DNA of 64,000 nucleotides, from NCBI RefSeq assembly GCF_000410535.2, contig NC_021490.2:902501-966500 (forward strand). The letters run 5' to 3'. This DNA comes from Treponema pallidum subsp. pallidum str. Nichols (lineage in GTDB: Bacteria > Spirochaetota > Spirochaetia > Treponematales > Treponemataceae). Each line of letters begins with the position of its first letter. Within the stretch, counting starts at the first letter, position 1. A program made the translations under genes and the position numbers. The notes beneath the pieces are model-generated. The model worked only from the letters and a program-made list of their open reading frames with translations. It did no database searches and was not told where the DNA came from. Shown piece by piece: positions 54,836 to 64,000 of this stretch.

Positions 54836-56313
54836 CGTTTTCTCCGATAAAGAATCTGCATCACCACAAACAGCATTCCTATAAGCACAGGGATAGCTAC
54901 GATATTCAGATAGCGCGCACGGTGCACAATGCGTGCGAACTTTTGTTCATCACGGAAAGATTTCAATGGAAGCCACGCGGGATTCTTGCTTTTCAGCATA
55001 AGTAAACCATCGTTACCACACAGCCACTGAATACAGTTTATCATGAAATCAAGATTTTCTCCGTTGTGCGTATGTTCCACAATTGCACTGACCATGTACT
55101 CATCGGACACTACCATGAGCTTTCCAGGGTAATCACGAAATGCAACAAATGCCTGGGGAGCGGGCATTTTACCTTTTGCAAGATCTTTCAGGTGATCAAC
55201 AGAAGGATCAATATTAAAAGGCGCAGTCATACACAGAGAATGATTACTCGTAGACTCAAATACACGGGCAGGAAAAGAAACTCGTATTGACGAGGGCCAA
55301 AATAATCGAAGGAACTGAATTCCCGCTTGTACCATTACAGGTACTCCGTGCGTATACGGTTTCAAAGTAACAACTGGCCAGAACGGATAAGACACTCTAT
55401 CGTATTGAGTTTCGTAAACTGAAGGTAACGATACAGCAAAACTTTGCTCGTCGAGAATGAGATCTGAGTTAATAGTAATTCCGTACGTGCTCAGGAGATT
55501 AATAAGAAAATCATGGCGCTTTTCCTCAACAGTCCATTGATCATTGAGTTGCACGCTATTTCCTGATACAAAGCACAATGCGTTTCCTCCCTTCTGCAAA
55601 AAAGCATCAAGTAAGGTTACGGCGTGTTCATCCACGTAGCCAGAACCTAAAATCAAAAGTGGAATACGGGTATCTAGCTGAGGCAAAGAAATAGAGAGAA
55701 TCTCTGGGAGCAATCCTTCAGATTGCAAACGCGGTAATACATGGGCATATGTGGTACTTAAACTTTCTGGTGGAGCAAGAACATATATCCCACGGGACAT
55801 CATATCTGCACTCATTTCCTGCTGCATCTGGATGATCAAACGCGCGATGTCATACTCCAGCCTTTTGGTGTCAGACACAAAGGGTACGGCACGAGCCATA
55901 CCACGATATTCAACAAGTATTGCAGAATACGCATCGTACGCTATGCTGGCAGTGTTACGCGTATACGTAACGCGCCGAGCAACAAATCCAAGTTCTTTCC
56001 TCAAAGACTGAGAAAGGAGATTAATATCCTTCATCGCTACTGCACACTGCTTACTCAGCTGATGAGCGTACTCTTTAAGCAAATCTCTCACATATATGAC
56101 GGTAGGAATGTACCTATCTACATCGGTGGAATAAAACCACGTTATTTCCACAGTACTTTCGACACTCTCAAAAAGCTTAATGGTGTGTGCCGAAAGGGAA
56201 TATGCTCTCTGTGCTGTTAAATCACACCGGACAGGTGTACAGAACGTCACAAACACGCTCATCATTATATTCAGAATCATCACGGTACAGGGTATATGAT
56301 GTTTTCTGCTCAC
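54832..56313 (-). CDS. GldG-like ABC-transporter auxiliary protein
   Basis: A 493-residue protein of the ABC_transp_aux/GldG type: an N-terminal TM helix, LTAQRAYSLSAHTIKLFESV (the family's post-membrane motif), a large extracytoplasmic alpha/beta region (GIYVLAPPESLSTTYAHVLP, IPLLILGSGY, FLQKGGNALCFVSGNSVQ) and a C-terminal TM helix (YLNIVAIPVLIGMLFVVMQI). In Bacteroidetes GldG joins GldA and GldF in an ABC complex required for gliding; in other phyla the substrate is unknown. Start GTG overlaps the permease stop (GTGA). Confidence 0.75.
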   Translation of the reverse strand: MSRKHHIPCTVMILNIMMSVFVTFCTPVRCDLTAQRAYSLSAHTIKLFESVESTVEITWFYSTDVDRYIPTVIYVRDLLKEYAHQLSKQCAVAMKDINLLSQSLRKELGFVARRVTYTRNTASIAYDAYSAILVEYRGMARAVPFVSDTKRLEYDIARLIIQMQQEMSADMMSRGIYVLAPPESLSTTYAHVLPRLQSEGLLPEILSISLPQLDTRIPLLILGSGYVDEHAVTLLDAFLQKGGNALCFVSGNSVQLNDQWTVEEKRHDFLINLLSTYGITINSDLILDEQSFAVSLPSVYETQYDRVSYPFWPVVTLKPYTHGVPVMVQAGIQFLRLFWPSSIRVSFPARVFESTSNHSLCMTAPFNIDPSVDHLKDLAKGKMPAPQAFVAFRDYPGKLMVVSDEYMVSAIVEHTHNGENLDFMINCIQWLCGNDGLLMLKSKNPAWLPLKSFRDEQKFARIVHRARYLNIVAIPVLIGMLFVVMQILYRRKR

Positions 56314-57035
56314 CTAAAACGAACCCTTACAATCAAACACTGCAACTCGATACCCGCTATCGCTACAAAAATATAGAACGCGAAATCGCTTAAATCGAAT
56401 ATGCCACGAGCGGCAGATTCAAAATGATATACGAAAGAAACCCACGAAACACATGCCCTTATATATCTGTGTGATATGAACACTCGTGCGGGAATATGCA
56501 CCAGCAATGCCATCACCGCAAGCGTAAAGTTCAAAACAAAACCCACTGCAGCGTAAGAAACGTAGCTGGCTACCGCACAAGACAGCGAAAGAAGAGCTGC
56601 ACCAAAAAGAACAAGCGTCACGTATGCAAGAGCACAGGGTGCATAATCAAAATATCCCAGAGAAAAAATAGAAAGAGGGATAGCAGTACTGACAACAATC
56701 ATCCCACCGTACACTGAAAGCAGCGATAGATACTTTGTCAAAACAATCGTTCGTTCTGCAATCGGAAAAGAAAAAAGCAGTGTATCGGTTCCTGACTTTC
56801 GCTCATGAGACCATACATGCATTGTCAGCAGCGGTATGATAATGCAGAAAAGAAGTGGTGCATTAAGAAAAAAACTTTGAAGCTCAGATATCCCCGCATT
56901 TAACCAAAAATTTACTCCAATGAACGGTATGGTCAGACCAAGGTGCAGTAGTACGTGACACACGTAAGTTACCGGTGAAGTGAGTAGAGAACGCAGCTCC
57001 TTTTTATACAAAGTAAAAAATTGTTTACACTGCAT
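56310..57035 (-). CDS. ABC transporter permease (GldF-like)
   Basis: A 241-residue membrane protein with six hydrophobic segments (for example VLLHLGLTIPFIGVNFWLNA, LLFCIIIPLLTMHVWSHE, FAFYIFVAIAGIELQCLIVR) and the ABC2-type exporter pattern TMHVWSHERKSGTDTLLFSF-P-I. I choose the ATG at 57035 (MQCKQFFTLYKKELRSLLTS), which overlaps the ATPase end by 11 bases; the longer frame to 57110 would overlap by 86. It is paired with the ATPase upstream and the GldG-like protein downstream. Confidence 0.8.
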   Translation of the reverse strand: MQCKQFFTLYKKELRSLLTSPVTYVCHVLLHLGLTIPFIGVNFWLNAGISELQSFFLNAPLLFCIIIPLLTMHVWSHERKSGTDTLLFSFPIAERTIVLTKYLSLLSVYGGMIVVSTAIPLSIFSLGYFDYAPCALAYVTLVLFGAALLSLSCAVASYVSYAAVGFVLNFTLAVMALLVHIPARVFISHRYIRACVSWVSFVYHFESAARGIFDLSDFAFYIFVAIAGIELQCLIVRVRFR

Positions 57036-57831
57036 AGCACGCAGCATCCTGTGCACTCTGCCATTGCATATACTGCTCAAATACAAAAGCGATAAAGGTT
57101 CCTGTTTCAAGGTGCAATGCTACTGTTTGCTTTTTCTCAGGAAATTCTCGCACGATGCGCGCTGCTATTTGCGCTCTATTTCCTGAGAAAAGAACATGTC
57201 CTGCATGCAATAAGACAAACACGTCGCACAACGCTTCGATCTCCTGCACCGCGTGCGTAGAAAACACCACAGCAAGATTATTGTTTTGCGCAACAATCTC
57301 TTTATGGAATTCCTTCAGATATACAATATCCAAACCAGAAAGAGGCTCATCTAAGACAAGGAGTTTGGGACGGTGTACCAATGCCTGCGCAAGCCCAACC
57401 CTCTGTTTATATCCTTTAGAAAGATTGCGCACACGTCTGTGTGCAACAGACTGCAACTGGAATAATTCTATCATTTCAGCGGTGCGTGCCTCCCCATCGG
57501 CAAGTTGAAATATGCGGGCAACAAAAAGAATATGTTGCTCAACCGTCATATCTGCGTATAGCGGATTCTGCTCATGCAGAACACCAATATGACGCCGATA
57601 CCCTACCGGGTAGCGTGATAAAGAACAATGACACGCATACACTTCCCCCGAAGACGGATGAATCAACCCACCAATCACGCGAAGTACAGTGCTTTTCCCT
57701 GCACCGTTCAACCCCAATATCCCGCACACCTGTCCCCTTTCAACACAAAAGGTTACGTCTTCACACCCACGTACCGGATGGCGCCTGGAGCCATAATGTT
57801 TCGTTAAACTGGTTACACGAAGTACTTCCAT
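57025..57831 (-). CDS. ABC transporter ATPase (GldA-like)
   Basis: A 268-residue nucleotide-binding subunit with Walker A GLNGAGKST, Q-loop, signature LSKGYKQRVGLAQAL, Walker B LLVLDEPLSGLD and the switch histidine in VFSTHAVQEIE. The signature L-S-K-G-Y-x-Q-R is the form seen in ABC-2 type exporters such as GldA and NodI. The start at the ATG at 57831 (MEVLRVTSLTKHYG) matches the family; a GTG at 57867 has no ribosome site. It drives the permease/GldG module encoded next. Confidence 0.9.
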   Translation of the reverse strand: MEVLRVTSLTKHYGSRRHPVRGCEDVTFCVERGQVCGILGLNGAGKSTVLRVIGGLIHPSSGEVYACHCSLSRYPVGYRRHIGVLHEQNPLYADMTVEQHILFVARIFQLADGEARTAEMIELFQLQSVAHRRVRNLSKGYKQRVGLAQALVHRPKLLVLDEPLSGLDIVYLKEFHKEIVAQNNNLAVVFSTHAVQEIEALCDVFVLLHAGHVLFSGNRAQIAARIVREFPEKKQTVALHLETGTFIAFVFEQYMQWQSAQDAACYAV

Positions 57832-57909
57832 ATTCACCGTCAAAAAAGAATTCAAGACAGCAGACACACCACTGCAGTTAATACACAGATTTTTATAGAA
57901 AACACATCC

Positions 57910-59340
57910 TCACGATTCTTTTTTTTGACGTGCTAAAATTTGCCTTGCCTTTGCTTGTAGAGCTCCAAACTTATTATCCCCCGCTATTTTTTCTATGTGC
58001 TCAGAAAGAGCTGAATACTGATTTGTTTGATACATATCAAGTCCAATACCCACGGTTAACACATCCTTTGATGCGAGGTAAGCAGCTGCTATTGTCTGTC
58101 CCAACTCAGTACGTGTCTTTGCAAATGCTTTCCCCAGGGCGTACCTCAACTGTTTTTTCGTATCGTTGAGAACAACATCAAGCATTACCTTCTCGATATG
58201 CTGATACAAAGCACTGATGGTATATTGCATCCCTGCTGCAGCAACGCGTGCACGCAGTGTGTCGCTTTTTTTCTCATCCAGGAGGACATCACGTAGCCAA
58301 TCATTTCCTTCCCCAAGATTATATTTAGCAACAAGATCAACAGCCTTATGTAACACCGCATCAACGGGATCAGACTGTGCCCGGTACAAAACATACGGGA
58401 AATACGACGCACACAACACCCGTTCTGCAACTGCTAATGCCTCTAGTCTTGCTCTGTAATGTGTATCCCTAAAACCTTCAATGACAATATTACGCGCTTC
58501 ATCTGTATCGAGCAAACCTGCTCCTTTAATCGAGGCTATTCTCAGAATAGGATCTGACTCCTCAGATAACACGGATAATATTTCCACCGCATCGGAACGT
58601 CCAATACCTGCCAGTCCTACAGCAGCAGAAGCTCGAACGACACTATTTTCCTCCGAGCTCATTACCACCAGTTTAAAAAAATCAAAAGCATGCTCAGCAT
58701 GCAACTGCTCAAGAGCTGCCATAACGTTTTGTTTCCTGATCAACGTCTTTTTATCGTCATCGAAATGAATATTCTCATAATACCTCACTAAAAATTCGGA
58801 ATCTTCCGTACTCCCCATGTTTCCAAGTGCGACAATGCATTCATCAGCATACTGAGACACTTCACTGCTCAACACTTCCCTTAATAAAGGAGTCAACTCT
58901 CTCGCCTCAAGACCTGAGATGTATCGTATCGCTGACTTAACTACCATCGGATTATGTTCCGTTACCTGTTGCAATACATCCACCGCAACAGACTGCGCAC
59001 AATCATTTTTCTGAAACAAGAAAAAATCAAACAACAACGCCTTTAATTCAGAACTTTTTGTGCGTCCGCACAACATACACAACGTTTCGTTTAATGAGGC
59101 GTTATTTTCCTTCTTTAACTCTTCTATCAAGGAGATAATATCAGAAACTAATCCATACTTGATGGTATTCATCCTTTTCTTTAGAAGAACCGTTTTCTCA
59201 TCAGTGATATCTATATGACGCTCCTGTTCTTGCACGTGCTGCGTTCCCGTTTCCTTAGCAAACATGGGGACACCCCTCCCTAAGAAAAGGATTGCTACAT
59301 GCACGCTACAGTAGTGCACGAAAAGACTGCTCCCTTTCAC
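57910..59340 (-). CDS. Exported HEAT-repeat protein
   Basis: A 476-residue protein starting with a signal peptide (KGSSLFVHYCSVHVAILFLGRGVPMFA), followed by a charged segment and about eight HEAT-like repeats (AIRYISGLEARELTPLLREV, VRASAAVGLAGIGRSDAVEI, LRIASIKGAGLLDTDEARNI). It should sit in the periplasm as a protein-binding solenoid. The GTG at 59340 has a strong GGAGGGG seven bases upstream; the frame extends to 59442 but would then overlap lptG by 65 bases and lose the leader. Placed between lptG and the ABC ATPase, it may link the two transport systems. The A8 run on its coding strand near 57919 lies at the very C-terminus. Confidence 0.75.
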   Translation of the reverse strand: MKGSSLFVHYCSVHVAILFLGRGVPMFAKETGTQHVQEQERHIDITDEKTVLLKKRMNTIKYGLVSDIISLIEELKKENNASLNETLCMLCGRTKSSELKALLFDFFLFQKNDCAQSVAVDVLQQVTEHNPMVVKSAIRYISGLEARELTPLLREVLSSEVSQYADECIVALGNMGSTEDSEFLVRYYENIHFDDDKKTLIRKQNVMAALEQLHAEHAFDFFKLVVMSSEENSVVRASAAVGLAGIGRSDAVEILSVLSEESDPILRIASIKGAGLLDTDEARNIVIEGFRDTHYRARLEALAVAERVLCASYFPYVLYRAQSDPVDAVLHKAVDLVAKYNLGEGNDWLRDVLLDEKKSDTLRARVAAAGMQYTISALYQHIEKVMLDVVLNDTKKQLRYALGKAFAKTRTELGQTIAAAYLASKDVLTVGIGLDMYQTNQYSALSEHIEKIAGDNKFGALQAKARQILARQKKES

Positions 59341-59377
59341 CCCATTTCCCCTCCGTTCCATTCTATATCTCTCTATT

Positions 59378-60496
59378 TTAAAGACAGACGGACTGTCTGA
59401 GCGAAGATGCACGATACTGTCTTTCCTGCATGAATCCAGCACACCACACGTAAAAGATCAAAAACAAAAACGTCAAGACGGGAAAAAACACTCCCCAAAA
59501 TGGAGAAAAATATTCTTCCCTCGCACAGACGATACTCGTCATTTCAACAACATAGTATGCGCTTGCAAGGACTACACTACAAAAGATGTACATGATGAGC
59601 GATCTCTTTTTTAGAAAAGAACCTGTCAAAAAGGACAAACAGAGCATAATGCACATCGTAAGAGGAAAATAAAATTTCTTGTAGAATCGGATTGACAACT
59701 CTCTATGAGGCTTTGACGCATATTTTAACGTATGAAGCGTCTCTTTTATTTTCTGGATGGACATACCTTTTGTTAAAAAATCCTGATGATCAAATAATTC
59801 AAGCGGTTCTCTCAACTCGAAAGAATCAAGATATTCAGAAACCATAAGTTTCATTTCATGAGTGATAGTATATACAACCGGTTTTATAAGAACCCACCTG
59901 TCTTTCTGCCAATGTGCAGTGTGTGCTTCGATAAGCTTCTGAATAGTACCGTTACTATTTTTCATAATAACTAACATATCAACGAGCACCTTTTGTCCTC
60001 TGTGATACGCACCCGCAATGGAGATTATCTTACCATCAAAAGAAGAAGCAACAACGTCATTTTCACTATTCCCCTGAGCATAGCTCACAGTACGTGCAAT
60101 GATTTCATCCTTTTTTGACTGAGAAACAACTACCACACTATTGTCAAATGCAAATATTCCAATTGCTAAGAAACACATAAAACCAAACCACGGGCCTACG
60201 ATACTAAAAAAAGATAACCCACCGAAATGGATGGCAAGAAATTCATTTTGGACATACAAGATTCGCACAGTATACGTTGCAGCAAAAAGCACAGACAAAG
60301 GACAGCACAGCAGTACATAATGTGGGATAGATACATACCATATCTTCACCAAAGAAGAAAAACGATACCCATTCGAAATAAACTGCGTAAGATTAACCAG
60401 AATATCAATAGCATCGAGAATCATACTCGCACACACGAGCACTAGAAAAAAAATTGGTAAGAACATGTCCAACATATACACCTGCAGTATTTTCAT
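59378..60496 (-). CDS. lptG: LptG-like permease (YjgP/YjgQ family)
   Basis: A 372-residue inner-membrane protein with the LptF/LptG arrangement: three TM helices (FLPIFFLVLVCASMILDAID, IPHYVLLCCPLSVLFAATYT, FSIVGPWFGFMCFLAIGIFA), a ~150-residue periplasmic beta-jellyroll part, and three C-terminal TM helices (MCIMLCLSFLTGSFL and others). In LPS makers this pair with LptB lifts lipid from the inner membrane. The ATG at 60496 overlaps the lptF stop as ATGA; the longer frame to 60559 is not needed. No lptB, lptC or lptA is adjacent. Confidence 0.82.
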   Translation of the reverse strand: MKILQVYMLDMFLPIFFLVLVCASMILDAIDILVNLTQFISNGYRFSSLVKIWYVSIPHYVLLCCPLSVLFAATYTVRILYVQNEFLAIHFGGLSFFSIVGPWFGFMCFLAIGIFAFDNSVVVVSQSKKDEIIARTVSYAQGNSENDVVASSFDGKIISIAGAYHRGQKVLVDMLVIMKNSNGTIQKLIEAHTAHWQKDRWVLIKPVVYTITHEMKLMVSEYLDSFELREPLELFDHQDFLTKGMSIQKIKETLHTLKYASKPHRELSIRFYKKFYFPLTMCIMLCLSFLTGSFLKKRSLIMYIFCSVVLASAYYVVEMTSIVCAREEYFSPFWGVFFPVLTFLFLIFYVWCAGFMQERQYRASSLRQSVCL

Positions 60497-61602
60497 ACTG
60501 CAGATTTTCTCATTGACAAAATCAATGCAGTAAAAAACAATGCGGCGTTTGGAATCCACAGTGCAAGGGAAGGAACAATACTAAGCCTCAACGCAAGTTC
60601 TTGTCCTCCGATAGAGATAATCCAATACCCTAGTACAACAATAAGCCCTCCTACAAATCCTTTCCCCTGGGAAGAAATATTGCTAAGTGTACTCAAACCA
60701 AAAGACAAAAAAATAAAAAGCACTACGCTTATCGGGTGAGAAAATTTTTTTTGGAATTCCAATTGGTACGTCGCGATATGTCTCGGGTTTTCCTTTGCTT
60801 TTATTTTTTCCTGTATCTCCCGGTATAAACTACAGGTCGAAAAGCCACCCGGCCCCAATCCCATAAAATACTCTGGTTGTGTTTGCTGCGTATGCACGTG
60901 ATAGTCAGCTCTTCCACCGTAAATGAGATCGCAAATACGGGGGCGGGTGCGATATACAATGAGCATACAAGGATCATGCATTCGTATCGTAAACGGTACA
61001 GTTTGATCTGCGCTCGATTCGAGTACGGACTTTCTACTACTCACAACCTTCAAACTACGGGAATCGCTTTTGTCGACAATTAAAAGTTGATACATAACGG
61101 AGTGAAATACTTCACCAACCGACAGTATAACCCCATTGTGTTTTCTAGTTGTGTGAGATTCAAATCCCAAGGATGGCACGGAACTGAGTACGCGCCAATA
61201 CACCTGCCTTAATCGTATAAAGCTTGCAGGTACCACCACGTCGCTAAAAACAAATACAAAAAGCGCACTGCACAAACCAATCGACAAAAGAGGGAATATC
61301 AAAAACCGCGGCGAAACGCCCAGCACTTGCAGCGCAAGCAGTTCAAGGTTGTTACGCAGCCGCCCCAACCCCAAGAGGGAACCGACCAACACGGCAAAAG
61401 GAGTAACGTAAATCAACGCAGCGGGAATGGAATACAGCAACAGCCGGACCACGTCCGCAGCGCTCACGTGCTTGGTAAGTAATGTCTGCGCAAAAAGCAG
61501 TACGTTGTTCACAAAAAAAACCAAGAAAAAGCACAGCACGCCCACCAGGATGTGTTTGAACACTACCTCGCACACGTACACAAAAAGCACTCTTCTCCAC
61601 AT
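60493..61602 (-). CDS. lptF: LptF-like permease (YjgP/YjgQ family)
   Basis: A 369-residue inner-membrane partner of the previous protein. The N-terminal half has KHILVGVLCFFLVFFVNNVL, PAALIYVTPFAVLVGSLLGL with the family's GRLRNNLELLAL coupling-helix segment, then a periplasmic region, then C-terminal TM helices (PISVVLFIFLSFGLSTLSNI, FVGGLIVVLGYWIISIGGQE). The ATG at 61602 is eight bases behind the dut stop codon. The retention of both permeases in an organism thought to lack LPS suggests another lipid or glycolipid as cargo. Confidence 0.85.
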   Translation of the reverse strand: MWRRVLFVYVCEVVFKHILVGVLCFFLVFFVNNVLLFAQTLLTKHVSAADVVRLLLYSIPAALIYVTPFAVLVGSLLGLGRLRNNLELLALQVLGVSPRFLIFPLLSIGLCSALFVFVFSDVVVPASFIRLRQVYWRVLSSVPSLGFESHTTRKHNGVILSVGEVFHSVMYQLLIVDKSDSRSLKVVSSRKSVLESSADQTVPFTIRMHDPCMLIVYRTRPRICDLIYGGRADYHVHTQQTQPEYFMGLGPGGFSTCSLYREIQEKIKAKENPRHIATYQLEFQKKFSHPISVVLFIFLSFGLSTLSNISSQGKGFVGGLIVVLGYWIISIGGQELALRLSIVPSLALWIPNAALFFTALILSMRKSAV

Positions 61603-61610
61603 CTAGGTAA

Positions 61611-62051
61611 CTACAGAACCCCTGTGGATCCGTACCCTCCTTTTCCCCGTTCAGTCAGCGAGATACTACCGGAGCGCACATATTCAACACGGAGCACAGA
61701 AGAAATCACCGCCTGCGCGATACGATCTCCATGGGAGACTACGAAAGCAGCTAGCCCAAGGTTGACAAGCAACACGCGTATTTCCCCCCGGTAGTCAGCG
61801 TCTATCGTTCCCGGGGAATTTAAAACCGTCACTCCGTATTCGAGTGCTAACCCAGAGCGGGGACGAATTTGCATCTCCAACCCCACAGGAAGCTCCACAC
61901 AAACACCCGTGGGGACGAGAACCCGGCCCAGGGGATGAACCTCAAGCGGTCCTCCGGGAAGAAAGGCCCGCAAATCGGCTCCACTTGAGCCTAACGTCTG
62001 GTACTCGGGAAAAGAAGCTCCCGGATACACGACAGCTCGCACACGGATCAT
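61611..62051 (-). CDS. dut: Deoxyuridine triphosphate nucleotidohydrolase (dUTPase)
   Basis: Hydrolyses dUTP to dUMP and keeps uracil out of DNA. The 146-residue trimeric-type enzyme shows motif 1 GSSGADLRA, motif 2 PRSGLA, motif 3 [14 protein letters not shown], motif 4 GDRIAQAVI and motif 5 [12 protein letters not shown], in order and complete. The ATG overlaps the pnp stop as ATGA, so translation is coupled. It fits functionally with the uracil-DNA-glycosylase-like gene at the other end of the window, though they are not linked. Confidence 0.97.
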
Positions 62052-64000
62052 TTCGTCGTGTCCAGACCTCCAGACTTCCCCTCAAGAGCATCGATATAGG
62101 AAAGATTCAAACGACCCATCCTGTCGATATCAATCAACTTCACACATATCCGCTGACCCTCTTGCAGCACATCGCTGACTTTGGACACGCGGCTGCGCGA
62201 CAGCTTTGAAACGTGGCAGAGTCCTTCCTTCCCTGGAAAGATCTCCACAAAAGCACCGAACTCTACGATTCGTTTCACTACACCCTGATACACCCTCCCT
62301 ACCCGAGGATCTTCAGTAAGGCCCACCACGGCGACCTTTGCGTCGAAAACGGACTGCGCATCCCTTCCGGAGACGGTTACGGTACCGTCACTATCAGTGT
62401 TGATAGTCACCCGATACTGGTCAGAAAGCGACTTAACGGTTTTCCCCCCAGGACCGATGAGCGCGCCGATTTTTTCAACCGCTATTTTAAAACTCTCAAT
62501 ATGCGGCGCATAGCGAGAAATGTGCACGCTCGGTGCGCTGATTGTCTGATTCATGACAGAAAGAATATGGAGCCTACCTACACGAGCTTGCTGCAAAGCC
62601 TCCTTCATCAGAGACGCAGACACCGCCTCTACCTTCACATCCATCTGAAAACCGGTAATGCCGTCACACGTACCTGCTACCTTGAAATCCATATCACCGA
62701 GATGGTCCTCCTCACCCAAAATATCCGAAAGAATCGCATATCGCACGCCATCGGTGATGAGCCCCATCGCGATTCCCGCAACAGGCTTTTTGATTGGGAC
62801 CCCTGCATGGAGAAGAGAAAGCGTCCCTGAGCACACAGTCGCCATGGAGGAAGATCCATTCGACTCCAAAATTTCTGAAACCACACGCACGGTGTAAGGA
62901 AACTGTTCTGGATCCGGAATGACTGCCGAGAGGGAACGATGCGCTAGACACCCGTGCCCAATCTCCCTCCGACCAACCCCCATTCTCCCTATTTCCCCCA
63001 CTGAAAAAGGAGGAAAATTATAGTGAAGGATAAAATTCTCCCGTCTATCCCCTTCGATGTCGTCGTACACTTGCCCGTCCGACATAGCACCGAGCGTGAC
63101 CACCGCGAGCGATTGAGTCTCCCCCCGGGTAAACACCGCAGACCCATGCGGACGCGGCAACACCCCGACCTCACAGGCGATGGGCCGAATGGCATCAATG
63201 GCACGGCCATCGATGCGCAAACCCCTGTCAAGAATGTTCAGCCGTAGTATCTCATACTCCATCTCGTGGAACAACGCGTCGAACAACCTGCGCTGCACAT
63301 CGTTCTCAAGCTGAGCAGCATACTGCTGTGCAACATCACGCTTCACCGCGTCGCAGGCACTGCGCCGCTCACCCTTCCCCTGTGCATACAAAGCCTGCGC
63401 AAGACGCGGATAGGCGAGCTCATAAATACGATCGCGACCTACAAGCTGCGCAGAAGAAGGGATAACCGTCTGTTTCTCCTTGCCACACAGTCCACGCAGA
63501 CGCTCCTGCATATCGCAAAGGGCTTTAATATGCTCTTGTGCCTGTTCGAGCGCGCCGAGCATGAGGTCCTCGGACACCTCTCGCGCACCACCTTCCACCA
63601 TGGTAATGCCCTGCCTAGTGCCTGCAACGACAACCTCCATACTGGCGGCATCAATCTGAGAAAAGGTAGGATTAATAACATAGGAACCGTTCAGATATGC
63701 AACGCGGACTGCAGCAACCGGTCCATGGAAGGGGATATCCGAAAGAGTAACGGCAGCTGAACTGGCAACAATAGCCAAGACGTCATGAGGATGGACCATA
63801 TCCGACGATATGCACGTAGGGACAACGTGTATATCACGTCCAAACTCCTTTTCAAAGAGCGGCCGCATCGGACGATCAATGAGGCGCGAAATGAGAATCT
63901 CTCTGTCTTTCGGACGGCCTTCACGCTTGATGAAGCCGCCAGGCATCTTCCCCACCGCATAATACTTTTCGTTGAAGTCAACAGTGAGCGGGACATAGTC
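62048..64000 (-). CDS. pnp: Polynucleotide phosphorylase (N-terminus outside the window)
   Basis: 3'-5' phosphorolytic exoribonuclease of mRNA decay. The frame is open to the last base ([20 protein letters not shown]), so the gene starts beyond position 64000 with roughly 30 residues missing. Two RNase PH domains (the second with [16 protein letters not shown]), a KH domain ([17 protein letters not shown]) and an S1 domain ([20 protein letters not shown]) are present in the right order. It is the first visible gene of the operon leading to the lptFG and ABC genes. Confidence 0.96.

Noticed and set aside
61140-61165. T-loop-like ATTCAAATCCC resembling a tRNA
   Set aside because: It is inside the conserved lptF frame and no acceptor or anticodon stem can be formed around it. 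No other tRNA-like signal was found in the gaps.

Overview
The window looks like a chromosomal segment of Treponema pallidum or a very close relative. Signs are the flagellar core genes flaB1 and flaB3 next to fliD, four copies of the treponemal UPF0164/FadL-like outer-membrane protein family, relaxed spirochaetal lipoboxes, and the gene order tyrS - ankyrin lipoprotein - thrS - htrA - map - gap - infC operon - lgt - glmS - nifS - comM - flaB - fliD - tsaE/tsaB - lptFG - dut - pnp. I recognise this order from memory as roughly TP0834 to TP0886; no database was consulted. Coding density is very high. I see no rRNA, tRNA, insertion sequence, prophage or CRISPR array. Only one stretch without a gene exceeds 300 bases (45935-46253, the flaB1 promoter and leader).

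Layout: 1-15.8 kb holds tyrS, a lipoprotein with about 26 ankyrin repeats, a uracil-DNA-glycosylase-like gene, a threonyl-tRNA synthetase without a TGS domain, an ABC-F ATPase, an envelope protein, an MFS transporter fused to HEAT repeats, the HtrA protease, methionine aminopeptidase and a J-domain protein. 15.8-19.5 kb holds gap, then the infC-rpmI-rplT operon, which runs on into two ZapB/ZapA-like division genes and a YaiI/YqxD gene. 19.5-32 kb holds a DUF4954 beta-helix protein and the minus-strand cluster of a 1127-residue exported helical protein, a 1533-residue sensor PP2C phosphatase, a ParA/MinD ATPase and lgt.

32-44 kb is the envelope region. Three FadL-like genes stand in tandem and a fourth lies 6 kb away. 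Two carry a cysteine-packed loop, two carry a C-terminal TPR tail, and one contains an in-frame G10 tract. glmS with a long structured leader, an FKBP lipoprotein, a cysteine desulfurase and a LysM/M23 peptidase lie between them. 44-54 kb holds comM, flaB1, flaB3 and fliD (good sigma-28-type promoters before flaB1 and fliD), two unknown genes behind fliD, tsaE, tsaB and an HD-GYP phosphodiesterase. 54-64 kb is one minus-strand operon: pnp - dut - lptF - lptG - HEAT-repeat protein - ABC ATPase - ABC permease - GldG-like - DUF4340.

The most striking points are: (1) the GldA/GldF/GldG-type ABC module plus HEAT protein linked to LptF/LptG in an organism believed to lack LPS; (2) the FadL paralogue family with metallothionein-like loops, shared DNA tracts and a slippage switch; (3) the phosphatase / ParA / giant exported protein cluster; (4) a set of genes whose -10 box lies only 6-8 bases before the ATG, predicting almost leaderless mRNAs; (5) a TTG start for infC; (6) an ABC-F protein with one intact and one degenerate composite ATP site.
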